64,000 nt of DNA. Origin: Gliomastix tumulicola (taxonomy: Eukaryota > Ascomycota > Sordariomycetes > Hypocreales > Bionectriaceae). A model generated the notes under the pieces. That model had not been told where the DNA came from. It ran no database searches and saw only the letters and a list, made by a program, of their open reading frames with translations. The stretch covers positions 1,612,001-1,676,000 of the forward strand of contig BCHX01000004.1 in NCBI GenBank assembly GCA_001599755.1. Reading direction: 5' to 3'. Position numbers and translations under genes: made by a program. Shown here piece after piece: positions 44,406 to 59,020 of this stretch. Within the stretch, counting starts at the first letter, position 1. Each line of letters begins with the position of its first letter.

Positions 44406-47400
44406 TCTCAGCTCTCTCTGCCTGATGCCCCCATCCAGGTGATGGTTACAGACGACGGGTTCGGTATCAAAGACAGTGACAGAGTTCACATCAGCATGGC
44501 CCCTGGCCCCCCCTGGTCATTACTCACTGCCGCGCGCCCGCCAACCAACCGTGTTGGCTTGCCACACCGCTTCACACGCCTTGACTCCTACGCACAACCA
44601 ACCCTAGCATATCGACACGACCTCCTCGGCCGTTTCTTCATCGTCTGTTGATCCCTGAGGGTTGGCAGGAGGCATAGCCGTATCGCCCACCAGCCGTTCT
44701 TAGACCCGGATTCCTCAGCAGACGCGCCCTGGTAGCTCGTCGGGGTGACGGCATCATGGTCCAGAACAGGCACTGTCCCCCCTAGCTCCTTACTTTGCCA
44801 CACTCAGGGACCCCCTAATGGGTACTCGCCTACGGCCTCACTGTGCGCACGCGGAACGAGGGGCTTGTCCAGCCGTGGAGAAACTTGGGCTCTGAGGTTT
44901 CGTCGCAACTTCTAGGCTGCCAACCGGCCCGTTGAGCGAGTGAGGGGGTAGCTTGGGTGACGTCTACCCCTCCACTCGAGGACTGTCTGCTGTCCACGCA
45001 TGAGATGCTCCCTGGCGGGCTAGTGATGATAGCGTCATGCGCCCGGACGAGCCAGCCTATCAAGTCGCTTGGGGAGCTACGAATGCTCTGCAAGCTGCAG
45101 TTGGTCATTTTCAGGCCCAGTGCGGAAGTGTTGGCCTATGGCCGCGGGCTCCGGAAGAGGTCCAGCGTGAGCAAGTACACTCGCACGCAGACTGGCACGT
45201 AGTCGCACTTACACACGCACGCACCAAACGGCACATACTCTCGGAGATGGCAGTGGTCGTCATTACGGTCTTGGCTTGAGAGGCGGTTGTGTGCCACCCC
45301 CCCTCCTTTCCGAAAATGTTTGTTGGCGATGCCTCACAGCAGCATAGCTTGAAACAGAGTCACAGAAACATGGTAGTGGCCTGATCCAAGTCACATGGCT
45401 TACCATCTCGTTCCTCTGATAGGTCTCCCTCTTCTGACTAAAGCCCTGTTTTGATCGGTCATCATTGACCATCATCGGGACTTCTTTCTCATTGATGTTG
45501 TGCACATCACGATCGTCAACAGAGCCATGTGCTTGGCAAGTTCAGGACTGGGAGGGGTGGGTGGAAGGTGATGGTGATATCATGCTGGGAGGGTTGTCTC
45601 GAGACCAGACACTTGAGTGGTGAGAGGGGATGGTGTAGCTCGACAGTGCGAGATTTTCCACTCGCGAAGCCATGGATATGTCCCGCTTCTCCCTGTACAC
45701 TTCACACCCTCCTGGGTGAAGCTACTAAGTTTAGCACCCAGGACTTTCACACCCTACACCTCACATGCCTGGCCTTGAGGGGAGGTCGGCATGGAAGGAG
45801 CTAGGATTCTGCCTAAAGAACGGGACCTGTTGGCGGAACGTCTACTTTTCACTCTACTTCGCTGCCGGCGCTCCTGGTAAGCAAGGCGAGGCAAGCTCCA
45901 TCAGCCCACGATCTACATGGTCGAGGGGCTGTGCCACGCCTCCCACCCGCTACCCCGGCGTGGCATTTGAAGTCAACTCCAATCTAGAACGGAACAAGAA
46001 GAGATGTAGAGCGTGATGGTGTTGGCACGCACCATCTAGGCCATGTTCTAGGCCTAGAATTGAAGTGCCTTCTTCGCCTGGGCAGAACTTGTGTTGCTAG
46101 GGGAGACCACCCGGTTGGCCCTCTCGAATTGTTAGACACTCCACCCTCAGGACACTGCTCGAAGACGAGGCAGGGGTGGTGTCGTGTGAGACTGACTGTG
46201 AATGCAGTGACTGTTGCGTACTTTGCCACTCCGTGGAACTGAACGTTCACAGGACTCTGTTCCCTAAGCTGACAGGCGAGTCATGGGTAGAGGTCATCGT
46301 AGGCTGTCAAGGGGCCAGTATTCTTACGTAGGGACTTTGGCATGTCTGGGTTCCTGGTCCAGCCCGTCATCTCCCAACTGTTTTTGATTTCGATAATGTC
46401 ACGTTGCTAAGGTGGGCGAAATCTCCTGTCCTGGCATCGACATTTTTCCTGCCTGTTTCTGTCCGCTCTTCAATTTGCTTCTCGCATCTTGAAACTCCCA
46501 TAAGCTTTTCTCCAGCTTTCGTGCCTCTGATCATCGCCATCAGCGTCATTGCTAACGTTGTCACTCATGCTAGTCCCCGGCTCCGCGCTGTCAACCCCTG
46601 GTCTTGGTCCACGATTTGTGTTATCGGGTTCCTGGATAGAAACATCATTCCCCCTTGCATCGCGCGTGGCAAGTGCCAGTCCCCCTGCCTCCATTTCGTC
46701 ATTGAAGCCGGCAAAGCAGCTGACATGATTTCAAATATTACACTTACAGGTACCCTTTCTCGCGAGAACCAGAGGACCCCAGTACGGAAGGAACACTCGA
46801 CAATCGTGCCCGTACTGCCGATCGGGGGATTGAAACGAAGCGAGGAACTATAGCAGGCGATGACTGCCGGGCGCGCGCTGGGGTCGGGGTGTGTGATTAT
46901 GCTGTCTGTGTTGGTGGGAAAATGCTGGTGATGATCGTGTTTCGACCTCGGATGCTCGCTGCTCGCGCGCGCGGGCGTTGGCGGTTTGCCGCGAGGGGCG
47001 CGAGAGCCGAGATGACAGCCGAGATGATGTGATTATTTGTCTGTCGTCATTGTGGACGAGTCTAAGCTAGTTTTCGACAGTCGCCCACGTCGTCTGGCTT
47101 TGCGAATGTCGACTGTCTGTCGGGCTGGACGATTGTCGGGTGTAGCTTGCCCCTAGAGTAGGGTAGGTCGAGGATACTTGCTGGGACTGCGACGAGCAGA
47201 GATTTGCCTGCAGACGCAGACTTGCGATTCCCAAAGTAGACACAACAGTTCATGGTAGGTGGCATAGCAGTGTTCTACTATTTCGATAGACTATGTCCTC
47301 TGAGGCTAATGGCTCGTCATTGGTGGCCTGCCTTTCCCTTTAAAGGCTCGTCTTCAGATCTAGATAGTTCGTAAGATATTAGACATACATGTAATCCGGC

Positions 47401-47481
47401 CAGTGACCCGGCTGTACAATAGCAGAACACAACTGCTCCTCCATCTCGAGGAACCCTCTCTGCACACGCCCCCCAAATGCC
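32538..47481. other. Large gene-free region (about 15 kb)
   Basis: Between the zinc-finger leader and the PRP3 stop no ORF shows the GC-ending codon pattern, conserved motifs or spliceable structure of the real genes. The longest readings (33838-34875, 39366-40049) begin with TTG or GTG and have random-looking Arg/Ser/Cys/His-rich composition. No transposase, reverse transcriptase, tRNA, 5S rRNA or spliceosomal RNA was recognised, and base composition is not AT-rich as in RIP-mutated repeats. Visible items are G11 (38107-38117), T13 (38223-38235), a (CA)13 repeat and scattered TACGGAGTA elements. It may hold distal control sequence or non-coding transcripts. Confidence 0.5.
44371..44397. repeat. 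(CA)13 dinucleotide repeat
   Basis: Uninterrupted CA repeat of 27 bases inside the gene-free region. Confidence 0.95.
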
Positions 47482-49054
47482 TCACATGCTCTTGGCTAGA
47501 GACCAGAAGTTGTCCATCTTGGCCCGCGAGAGCTGATCCCGCGCCTCGGCGTCGGTCTCGCAGACCTTGCTCGTCCACTTCCTAAAGCCTCGCGAGTTCT
47601 GCTCGCCCTCGAATATGAGCTTGCACTCATTGAAGGACATATCCTTCAGCTTCCCCTCCTCGTTCTCAGCCAGGAGCCAGTCCCGGATGGCACCCTGCTT
47701 GCCTCCCTGGCGTTCCCGCGACGCCGCGTTCTCCGTCCAGTCGATGCGCTGCATCATGAGCTTCCGGAAATTACGTATGCTGTGCTCGCCGCCCTCGACA
47801 ATGACGAGGTTGAGCTTGGGGTGCATGACGCAGATGCCCGTGAGAGCGTTCTGCTCGGCGCCCATGCCGATCTTGAAGCGGTGCCGGCCGTTGGCCAGGC
47901 TGTTGATCTTGAAGACGAGGACATGGATGCCCTTAGCAGCGTCCTTTTGCTGGTTTGCTACGGTCTTCTCCTGGCGCTGCTCCTTGGTGAGCTTGCGCTC
48001 TTCGTTCGCGCCGACGTGTGTCTCGTGTCGTTCGGCGATCTCGCGATTGACGCGGGCTTCGACAGCAGTCGGGTCCTTGACAGCAACTGGAGGATCATAT
48101 TAGTCTCATGGGGAAAAAAAGTAAAAAAATAGGAGGGAACAATTAAAGGATCCGTAGAAACGTACCGTCTCCAAGAACGCGCATAAGGTTGCCCTTCTTG
48201 ACCTTGGGAGGAGGAGCAGGAACAAGGCCCAAACGAATCTTTGCCTGCATCTCCTTCAGATCTGCCATGCGACGCTGTCTCCGTAACTTCGCCTGCTCCT
48301 TGGACGTCAAGAACATGGGCTTCGGTGCCGGCGCCTGGCGATCCTGTGGCGGCTCGAGCGCAATCGGGTGCTGGATGTACTCGGTGATAATGCTGTCGGA
48401 CCCGCCGATCTTGAGAATGTTGGGATCGTCGATGCTGTCGTAGTTCTTGCCGTCGATGAGACCCTCATCCCACCACTCGATTTCCGGAGGCTCCTCAATG
48501 AGGAACCTCTTTTCCACGTCAGTATCGTCGTCGATGCCGGCCTTGCGCGTCTGCTCAGCGATGCGCTGCCTCATAGCGTCGAGCGCGGCTTGGCGACGTA
48601 GGGCGTTGGCCTGCGCAATGTATTTGCCCTTCTGGTTGAAGACGAGCTGCCGCGCTTCTCTTCCTCTGCCACCGCCGCCTGTCGGCTGTGATGCCTGGCT
48701 CTCGTCGAAGTAGGGGTTGCTCTTGCCATCACCGATACGAGGCACCGGACCGGGCTTGCTGTGGTCTGGTCTCTGCTGGTCGCGTTGCGAGTAGCTGTCC
48801 TTGTTCGATTTGTAGCTGCTTCCGCCGCCAGCGGACGGAGAACTGGACGACGACGGCGGTTTCCATGAGGAGAGATTCTCGAGAGCGGGGTGGAGGCCGA
48901 CGTTGAGTCCGCCCTTGGCCTTGCTGGTATCGATCGCAGCAGCAACGCGGGCCTTGAGCGCGGCGAGCTTGTCGGCGGAGGACTCTGGTTTGGCGACGCG
49001 AGAGGACGCATCGTGCCGCGGGCCGAGTCCACCGCCCGAAGATGAGCGATCCAT
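47482..49054 (-). CDS. PRP3: U4/U6 snRNP protein Prp3
   Basis: Two exons, 49054-48166 and 48086-47482 (intron 79 nt, GTACGT...CAG, branch CTAAT), encode 497 aa. The N-terminal 130 residues are Ser/Gly-rich and variable. The conserved PRP3 domain starts near RRQRRMADLKEMQAKIRLGLVPAPPPKVKKGNLMRVLGD and crosses the splice into VAVKDPTAVEARV. The C-terminal DUF1115-type domain contains the block MGAEQNALTGICVMHPKLNLVIVEGG followed by RIDW. Prp3 binds U4/U6 snRNA in the tri-snRNP and is essential for splicing. The start has the context CCACCATGG. It is head to head with the RNA polymerase I gene. Confidence 0.93.
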
Positions 49055-49705
49055 GGTGGCGGAAGACAGGCGAGAGTATAGAGTGATCGTCGATCAGGGA
49101 AGAGCTCGAGTTGGTCGCGCTCGCGGAAGGGAGAGGTGATGACGATGTTATGTCGAGTGTATCATCAGGCGCTTCCGTCGCAAGATGCTTATGAAAATCA
49201 AGATCCTAGTATTGAGGCGCCAGTGTCTATCCGACCGTGGAAGCTTCAGAGAGAGCTGTGTTAGTAAGTTGGAAGTAGGTTAAAGATGAAGTGATGATGG
49301 CAGTGAAGCGTGGTTGATTGTTGGGTGTTGACTCCAGTTGCTGGAGCTGCTAGCGTCGCTTTGTCACGATACTTCACTGTAGGCAGGAAAACTGCGGGGA
49401 CTACAGGTACACCCGAAAAAGTCCAGCGAGAAAAATTCTGCCGCTTTTGACCGCCAAAAATTTATCGGCTCGGTTCAGATCTTCAGATGCTCCCCCCACC
49501 ATCACCATTATTTGCATCACCAAAACGTTCCAGCCTCTGTGCACTCCGGCAGAGCATCAGCGTCGCCAATTGTCCAATTCCAGTTTCCGGGGTCATGTAT
49601 CGTTCTAGAGCGACCGTGTGAGATTCCCGAGGTTGCTGCGTCTACAGGCGACACTAATCGAGCTCTATCTATCGTCCTTCTCGTTCACGGTCTTCGTCGC
49701 ACACA
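49055..49705. promoter_or_regulatory. Shared divergent promoter of PRP3 and RPA190
   Basis: 651 bases separate the two start codons. Short uORFs lie on both sides: minus strand 49165-49148 (5 codons) before PRP3, and plus strand 49595-49621 (8 codons) before RPA190. CCAAT is at 49574-49578. No other gene is present. Confidence 0.6.
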
Positions 49706-52700
49706 ATGAATATCGCACAGCCCATCTCGTCCGACCTCGAGAGCGTCGAGTTCACTTTTCTCTCCCCGAAGGAGATCAGAGCTATCTCGGTCAAGAGGAT
49801 TGAGAATGACAGCACCTTCGACACTTTGCTGAACCCCGTGCCGGGTGGTCTGTACGATCCAGCTCTGGGATCCTGGGGCGACTCACCGTGAGTAGAACTC
49901 CGAGGAAGAGGAGAGAATGGCTTCAGATTGAAGATGAAACTAACGGCTGTGTGTCTTTCCTTGCAGATGCGCCACATGTAATCTAAACCAGGCCAATTGC
50001 CCCGGGCACCCTGGCCATATCCAACTCCCCGTTCCAGTGTACCATCCTGTATTCCTAGACCAAGCGTACCGACTACTGCGAGCTGCTTGCGTGTACTGCA
50101 AGGGCTTCCGGCTACGGCAGAAGGATCTGCACCTATATGTCTGCCAATTGAAGCTGCTCCAGCATGGCCTTCTCGACGAGGCACATCACGTCGACGTGAT
50201 GGGACGGAATGATCTTGACCTACGCGCCGACGACGGGAGCGAGGCGGAGGAGGAGGGCAAGGCATCCGTCGACAGTGTCATACAGAAGCGAGAACGATAC
50301 GTCGCCGCCTGCCTGCGCGGGAACAAGTCTAAGAGGGGCGAGGTCAAGAAGGGCAAACACGAGGGTGCCACTGAGATGCGCCGGGAGATCATCAAGGAAT
50401 TTCTCGCCGAGCTGACGAAGACACGCGTCTGCGCATCCTGCAAAGGCATCAATCCGGCATACCGCAAGGACCGCTTCGTCAAAATCTTTGAGAAAGCGCT
50501 CTCTCCCAAGGAGAAGGCCAAGATGGCGCAGAGGAACCTGAAGCGACGGGACGCCATGTCCCGCGTCGTCCAGAGCAAGGCCGGAAAGCGCAAGCTGACG
50601 AACGGTTACACGTCCGACGAGGGTGTGGCCGATATTGACTCCGATGCTGGCGGTGAGAAGCTGGCCGAAGCGGATGAGGACGCTGCTATGCTGGATGTCG
50701 AGGAGGACCCAACTCCCGTTGGGCCTCAGCGATATATCAGCTCGATGGAAGTTCGCGCTAGGCTGGCAGAGCTGTTCCACAAGGAAGAGGAGCTCCTCAA
50801 CCTTCTCTACAATGCCAGGCCCGCCACCAAGAGCTCACCCAAGGCCTCGGCCGACATGTTCTTCCTGACATGCATCCTGGTGCCGCCGAATCGTTACCGG
50901 CCTGAAGCCAAGACGGACGACAGTTCCATTGCCGAGGCACAGCAGAACTCACTTTACAAGAACATCCTGAGGTCGTGCAGTACCATCGCTCGAACGCACA
51001 CAGGCCTAAGCGAGGGCCATGGCGATATTAACAGGCTGCACCAGGCCTGCGCGGACCTCCAGGAGCACGTCAACTCGCTCATCGACAAGGATAAAAACCC
51101 AGTGCAGGGAGCCGCCGCAGCACGCAATGAGGACGGCATCAAGCAGAAGCTCGAGAAGAAGGAGGGTCTGTTCCGGAAGAACATGATGGGCAAGCGTGTC
51201 AACTACGCTGCCCGAAGTGTCATCTCTCCCGATCCAAACATTGAGACGAACGAGATTGGTGTGCCTCCCGTCTTCGCCAAGAAGCTCACGTACCCGGAGC
51301 CCGTCACGAGTCACAACTTCAGGGACATGCAACAGGCGGTCATCAACGGTGTCGACAAGTGGCCTGGAGCATTTGCCATTGAGAACGAGAACGGCCAAAT
51401 GGTCAACCTCCGCAACAAATCGGTTGACGACAGGATATCCCTCGCAAATCAGCTCCTCGCCCCCTCCAATAACGAGTCCACCAAGGCGCGGAACAAGAAA
51501 GTCCATCGCCACCTAACCAACGGCGATGTCGTCCTCATGAACCGTCAGCCAACACTCCACAAGCCGTCCATCATGGGTCACAGAGTGCGCGTGCTTCCCG
51601 GTGAGAAGACGATTCGCATGCACTACGCCAACTGCAACACCTACAACGCCGACTTCGACGGAGACGAGATGAACATGCACTTCCCGCAGAACGAGGTCGC
51701 GCGCGCTGAGGCCCTTCAGATCGCTGACACCGATCATCAGTATCTGTCCGCCACTGCTGGTAAGCCGCTCCGCGGTCTGATTCAGGATCACATCTCCGTC
51801 TCCGTGGCCCTTTGCAACCGAGACACCTTCTTCAGCCGTGGAGATTATCACAACCTAGTCTACAGTGCCTTGAGGCCCGAGAGCGGTCACATCTTTGGCG
51901 AGAGGATCCAGCTGCTCCCTCCTGCGGTCATCAAGCCGGTTCCCCGGTGGACCGGAAAGCAAATTGTCACCACCATCCTGAAGAACGTCCAGCCCCCTAA
52001 CGCGGGTGGCCTGTATATGAGCGGAGAGACGTCTCTCAGGGCTGATCAGTGGGCGCCCAAGTCGGAGGAGGGCACAGTGCTCATCCAGAACGGCGAATTG
52101 CTCACGGGTATCCTGGACAAATCGCACATTGGACCGAGCTCAGGTGGTCTGATCCATTCCATTCACGAGATCTACGGCCCAGCCATCGCAGGCAAGCTGC
52201 TCAGCAGCTTAGGCCGCCTCCTCACACGATACCTAAATATGCGAGCTTTCTCCTGTGGTATGGACGATCTTAAGCTAACGCCAGAAGGAGAGGCCGCGCG
52301 TCGAAAGGAACTTGAAGCCGCCGACCAGCTCGGTCTGAAGGTCGCCTCCCAATATGTATCTATTGAGGATTGCTCGAGCGACAAGGATCCTCTCCTTCTC
52401 GAGCGTCTCGAGGAGGTGATACGAGATGACAGCAAGCAGGAGGGCCTCGATCTCTTGATGAACGCGAGCACGAGAGAAATCAGTGACGGGATCCAGAAGG
52501 CATGCCTGCCTAAGGGGTTGGAGAAGCCGTTCCCGCGCAATCAGATGCAGGCCATGACGACGTCCGGCGCCAAGGGATCTCGTGTCAACGCCTCGCTCAT
52601 CTCGTGCAACCTGGGCCAACAGGTTCTCGAGGGTCGCCGTGTGCCTATGATGGTCAGCGGCAAGACCCTCCCGTCGTTCAAGCCGTTTGAGACGAACGCG

Positions 52701-54854
52701 AGAGCTGGAGGATACATTGTGAACCGCTTCCTTACGGGACTGCGTCCGCAAGAGTACTATTTCCATCACATGGCAGGTCGAGAAGGTCTGATCGATACGG
52801 CCGTCAAGACCTCCCGCTCAGGATACCTCCAGCGATGCGTGATCAAGGGAATGGAGGGCCTGACTGTCAGCTACGACACGTCAGTGCGAGATGCCGATGG
52901 CTCCATCGTGCAGTTCCTCTACGGTGAGGATGGTCTCGACGTCACCAAGCAGAAGTATCTTTCCGACTTCAGCTTCGTCCTGCAGAACGTCAACTCGGAG
53001 GTCGCTCAGCTCCGGTACAGCCCCGAGGTTGGCGAGCGCCTCAGTGTGAACAAGGAGATCATCACGAAGCAGATGAAGAAGGCCATCAAATCAGCAAACT
53101 CCCACGGTAACAGCGTCAAGGACCCCGTGCAGAATATGGTCAATCCCGCCACCAACGCCTTTGCGACGTCAGAGAACTTCTACAAGGCCATGACTGAGTA
53201 CATCGCCGAGAACAAAGACGGACTTGTCAAGGACAAGAAGGCCGACAAGTCGAGCAAGGCCGTCACGTCGACGACGGCGCTCAACCGCAAGAACGCCGAG
53301 ACGCTCTTCGCCATGAAGTATCTACAGTCTCTCGTCGAGCCCGGTGAGGCAGTTGGTATCGTTGCCGGCCAGTCTGTTGGTGAGCCGTCGACGCAAATGA
53401 CACTCAACACGTTCCACTTGGCTGGTCACTCAGCAAAGAACGTCACGCTGGGTATCCCGCGTCTCCGAGAAATCCTCATGACGGCCTCCAAAGCCATTTC
53501 GACACCCGCCATGTCGCTGTACCCCATCAGCGAGATGAGCGAGCAGCAAGTCGAGGTCTTCTCTAAGTCGATTAGCGTGCTGCCTCTCAGCCACGTCCTC
53601 GATAGCATCGAGGTCCAGGAGAAGGTCGGCCGGGGCAAGATGTGGAATGTCGCCAAGTCATACAGCGTCAAGCTCAACTTCTTCGCCTCAGAGGAGTACA
53701 CCAAGACGTACGCTATCAGCGTATCGGACGTGATGGACACGATGGAGAAGAAGTTTATGTACCAACTGACAAGTCTCGTCAAGAAGGACATCAAGAGGAA
53801 GCAGACCATGGCGACGACTTCAACACCAGAAGTCGGCGCCAAGGCCGGCGAGGTCGAGATGGCCTCAACATCGGCTACTGGGGGCCGCGGCAGTCGCAGA
53901 AATGACGAAGATGACGAAGACGACGATGACGATGATGCTACAGGCGACAAGCAGCGGGCAAACCGTGGCGAGGAGGTATCTTACGGTGCCATGGATGATG
54001 AAGATGCTGCCGTGCAGAGGGCAATGGACGATGCTCAGGATAATGACCGAGCCGAAGACACAGAGGATGAAGGATTCGGCGGGAGCCCGTCGCCATCCAA
54101 CCGCAAGAGGCAGAAGGCCGGTACCGACGAGGACGGTGGAGACGACGGCATGGACCTCGACGATGACGATCAAGCAGCTGCCCGGAAGGAGCGCGTGCTC
54201 GACGGTCACGAGGTAGTCGTCGACTTCTCGGGAGACGAGAAGAATGGCGCGTGGTGCCGCTTCACGCTGGAATACCAGGCCAATATCCCCAAGCTGCTAA
54301 TGCTCAAGCTCGTCGAGACGGCCGTCAAGAGGACTGTGATCCAGCAGATCCCGGGAGTCGGGTCCTGCACCATCGAGGAGAAGAAGAACGACGACGGCAC
54401 CAAGTCAAGCATCATCCACACCGAGGGCGTCAACCTGCGAGCGATGCAGATGTACAGCGACTTCATCGACCCGCACCGCATCACGACCAACGACATCGGC
54501 TCCGTCCTCGAAGTGTACGGTGTCGAGGCGGCGCGGGCCAACATTGTAGGCGAGCTGTCAGCAGTCTTCGGCTCCCACGGTATCAAAGTCGACAACAGGC
54601 ATCTCAACCTCATCGCCGACTACATGACGCGCAACGGCGACTTCACGCCCTTCAACCGCATGGGCCTTCGCGGCAACGTCAGCCCCTTCACCAAGATGAG
54701 CTTTGAGACGACGCTGGCCTTCCTCAAGGACGCGGTACTGGACGGAGACTGGGACGACCTGACGACGCCGAGCAGCAGGCTCGTCATGGGCAGGCTGGGA
54801 ACGGTCGGCACGGGCGGGTTCGATGTGCTGGCGAGGATAGGAGGAGGGTCATAA
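49706..54854 (+). CDS. RPA190: DNA-directed RNA polymerase I largest subunit (A190)
   Basis: Two exons, 49706-49887 and 49967-54854 (intron 79 nt, GTGAGT...CAG), encode 1689 aa, close to the yeast length of 1664. The clamp zinc site has C62, C65, C72 and H75. The catalytic Mg loop NADFDGDEMNMHF carries D623, D625 and D627. The trigger-loop region GREGLIDTAVKTSRSGYLQR starts near 996, and the conserved AVGIVAGQSVGEPSTQMTLNTFH block lies at about 1190. A strongly acidic insertion (about 1365-1470, runs of Asp/Glu) sits in the jaw region, where Pol I subunits carry their disordered expander/DNA-mimicking segment. The enzyme makes rRNA in the nucleolus. Confidence 0.96.
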
Positions 54855-55277
54855 TCTACTGTCTGTTTGTCTACGTGTCTGTCCGAAACAGAAACACAGC
54901 CATTTGGGCAGGGCATATTCTGATTGTGCTTGGTTGGAGTAAGCGGGAAAGGATAGATAGATACCGTTCTTCTGAGAATTTATGTCTTGACATTTGTGAT
55001 TATGCTTAGTTAGGCTATCTACCATTTACTGATTGAATGCGACTTCGGTATTTCTCTCATGATCGAGTCAAGGGCGTGATGCACACAGGCGGAGAAGCGG
55101 AAGGTCGGACGAGGGTCGTCGTGCGGAGAAAGACCGACGAGCCGAGGCTTGATGAGAGTCGGCGAATAAACACCAGCCCGTGGTGCATTCCTCCAACTCT
55201 TCCATCTAGGTTCATCAATCAATGCTTCATCCTGGCATCTCTACTACGTACCAGCGTCCGTATCAGAGCCACCGACG
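54855..55277. other. Intergenic region between RPA190 and the GST-kappa gene
   Basis: 423 bases with no gene. An ATG at 55222 opens a 43-codon frame that overlaps the next gene's start out of frame and ends at 55353. Confidence 0.6.
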
Positions 55278-56123
55278 ATGCCGCCGAGCATCACGCTGTA
55301 TCTCGACACGGTCAGCCCGTTCGCCTACATCGCCTACCACGTCCTACGAGTGAGTCTACATACAGCCTGTACTTACGAGCAGCCTTGGGAATACACAGCC
55401 TAGGTCAGTAAGGAGACATCAGAAGCATCGCTAATCACAGGGCATCACCACCAGAATGACCCGGCCTTCCGGACGTGCCGCGTCACGTACATCCCCATCC
55501 TCCTCGGCGGCCTCATGAAACAATGCAACAACACGCCTCCCCTCGCCGTCAAAAGTATCCCTCCCTCCCTCCCTCCCTCCTCTATCCACATCCTCTTTTC
55601 TCCCCTTCGGAACGACTGACATGGCCCAGACAAAGACAAATGGATCGACAAAGAACGCCGCACCTGGTCCGCCCTCCTCGACGTCCCCATGCACGAGTCC
55701 GCGCCGCCCAACTTCCCGCCCCGGACCCTCCCCGTCATGCGCGCCCTCGCGGCCGTCCAGCTCGGCGACGATGCGCAGCAGACACGGCTCACGGCGGCCC
55801 TGGACGCGCTGTACCACGAGTTCTTCGTCCGGCACACGGACCTGCTCGACCAGGCCCAGCTGAAGCGGATCCTGAGCGCCGCAGGGCAGGAGGACGTGGA
55901 GAGTCTGCTCGCCCGCGCGTCGTCAGATGCGGCCGTGAAGGGGAGGCTGGCGGCCAACACGGACGAGGCGTTCGCCCGCGGCGCCTTCGGACTGCCGTGG
56001 ATGGCGTGCACGGATGAGAAGGGGAGGACGGAGGAGTTCTGGGGCGTGGACCGGCTGGCGATGGTAGCGGATTTCTTGGGGCTGGAGAGGCCGGGAGGGG
56101 GTGCGTTGAGGGCAATGCTGTAG
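55278..56123 (+). CDS. GST kappa / 2-hydroxychromene-2-carboxylate isomerase-like protein (DsbA-like thioredoxin fold)
   Basis: Three exons, 55278-55349, 55455-55554 and 55630-56123 (introns 105 and 75 nt), encode 221 aa, the usual length of the family. The N-terminus, LYLDTVSPFAYIAYHVLR, is the beta1-alpha1 segment in which Ser13 replaces the DsbA cysteine as the glutathione-activating residue. GGLMKQCNNTPP and NKDKWIDKER are family blocks, and the C-terminal AFGLPWMACTD is the cis-Pro-proximal strand. It is expected to be a glutathione-dependent transferase or isomerase in mitochondria or peroxisomes. The last three residues are AML, a weak resemblance to a peroxisomal signal. The first acceptor is at CCACCAG (55454), not the nearer CACAG at 55440, because only the former keeps the frame. 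Intron 2 contains a (TCCC)n run. Confidence 0.88.
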
Positions 56124-56644
56124 GGGGGCTTTGAGTCATCTATGTATGAGTCAGTAGGACATGTGACTAGGGTGCCTGCGGTTGACAAAGACAGATGGTT
56201 CGCAGAGCATCGTCAAAGTGAGGCATCGTGAGATTCACGCCGGCTGCGCCCCATCTCGTGATCACCATGACAAGTGCGAGACCGTAGCGTGAGCAAGGAC
56301 TGGGGTAAGAGCACGAATGACAGGCATTCGGCGACAGGCGATGTTTATTTACGAGACGCGCATCGCGCCGAGTGAAACTGTCGCGTTCATACCGAGACAA
56401 GCGGCGCGGGGATCATCACAGGTCACTAGCAAAGAGCATCATGTAGAAGTTTATCGTCGACCTGCGGTCTGTTGCATTGAGTGCAGCACCCTTGGGCTGC
56501 AATATTGTACATCCCGGGTCTGTAATGAAAACCAGATATCTCATTGTGAACGCCGAATTATCCCCTGAACCATAGAACCCTTCGTCAAAAGCAGTGTCAT
56601 GAAAAAGAAGCCGCCAAACCAATCAGAAACCCATGATCAGCAGC
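56124..56644. other. Convergent 3' regions of GST-kappa and histone H3 genes
   Basis: 521 bases between two convergent stops. No gene seen. Confidence 0.6.

Positions 56645-59020
<2,376 letters not shown>

Noticed and set aside
46404..46853. 149-codon frame with hydrophobic stretches, possible membrane protein
   Set aside because: Starts at TTG, third positions are not GC-biased, and no family resemblance.
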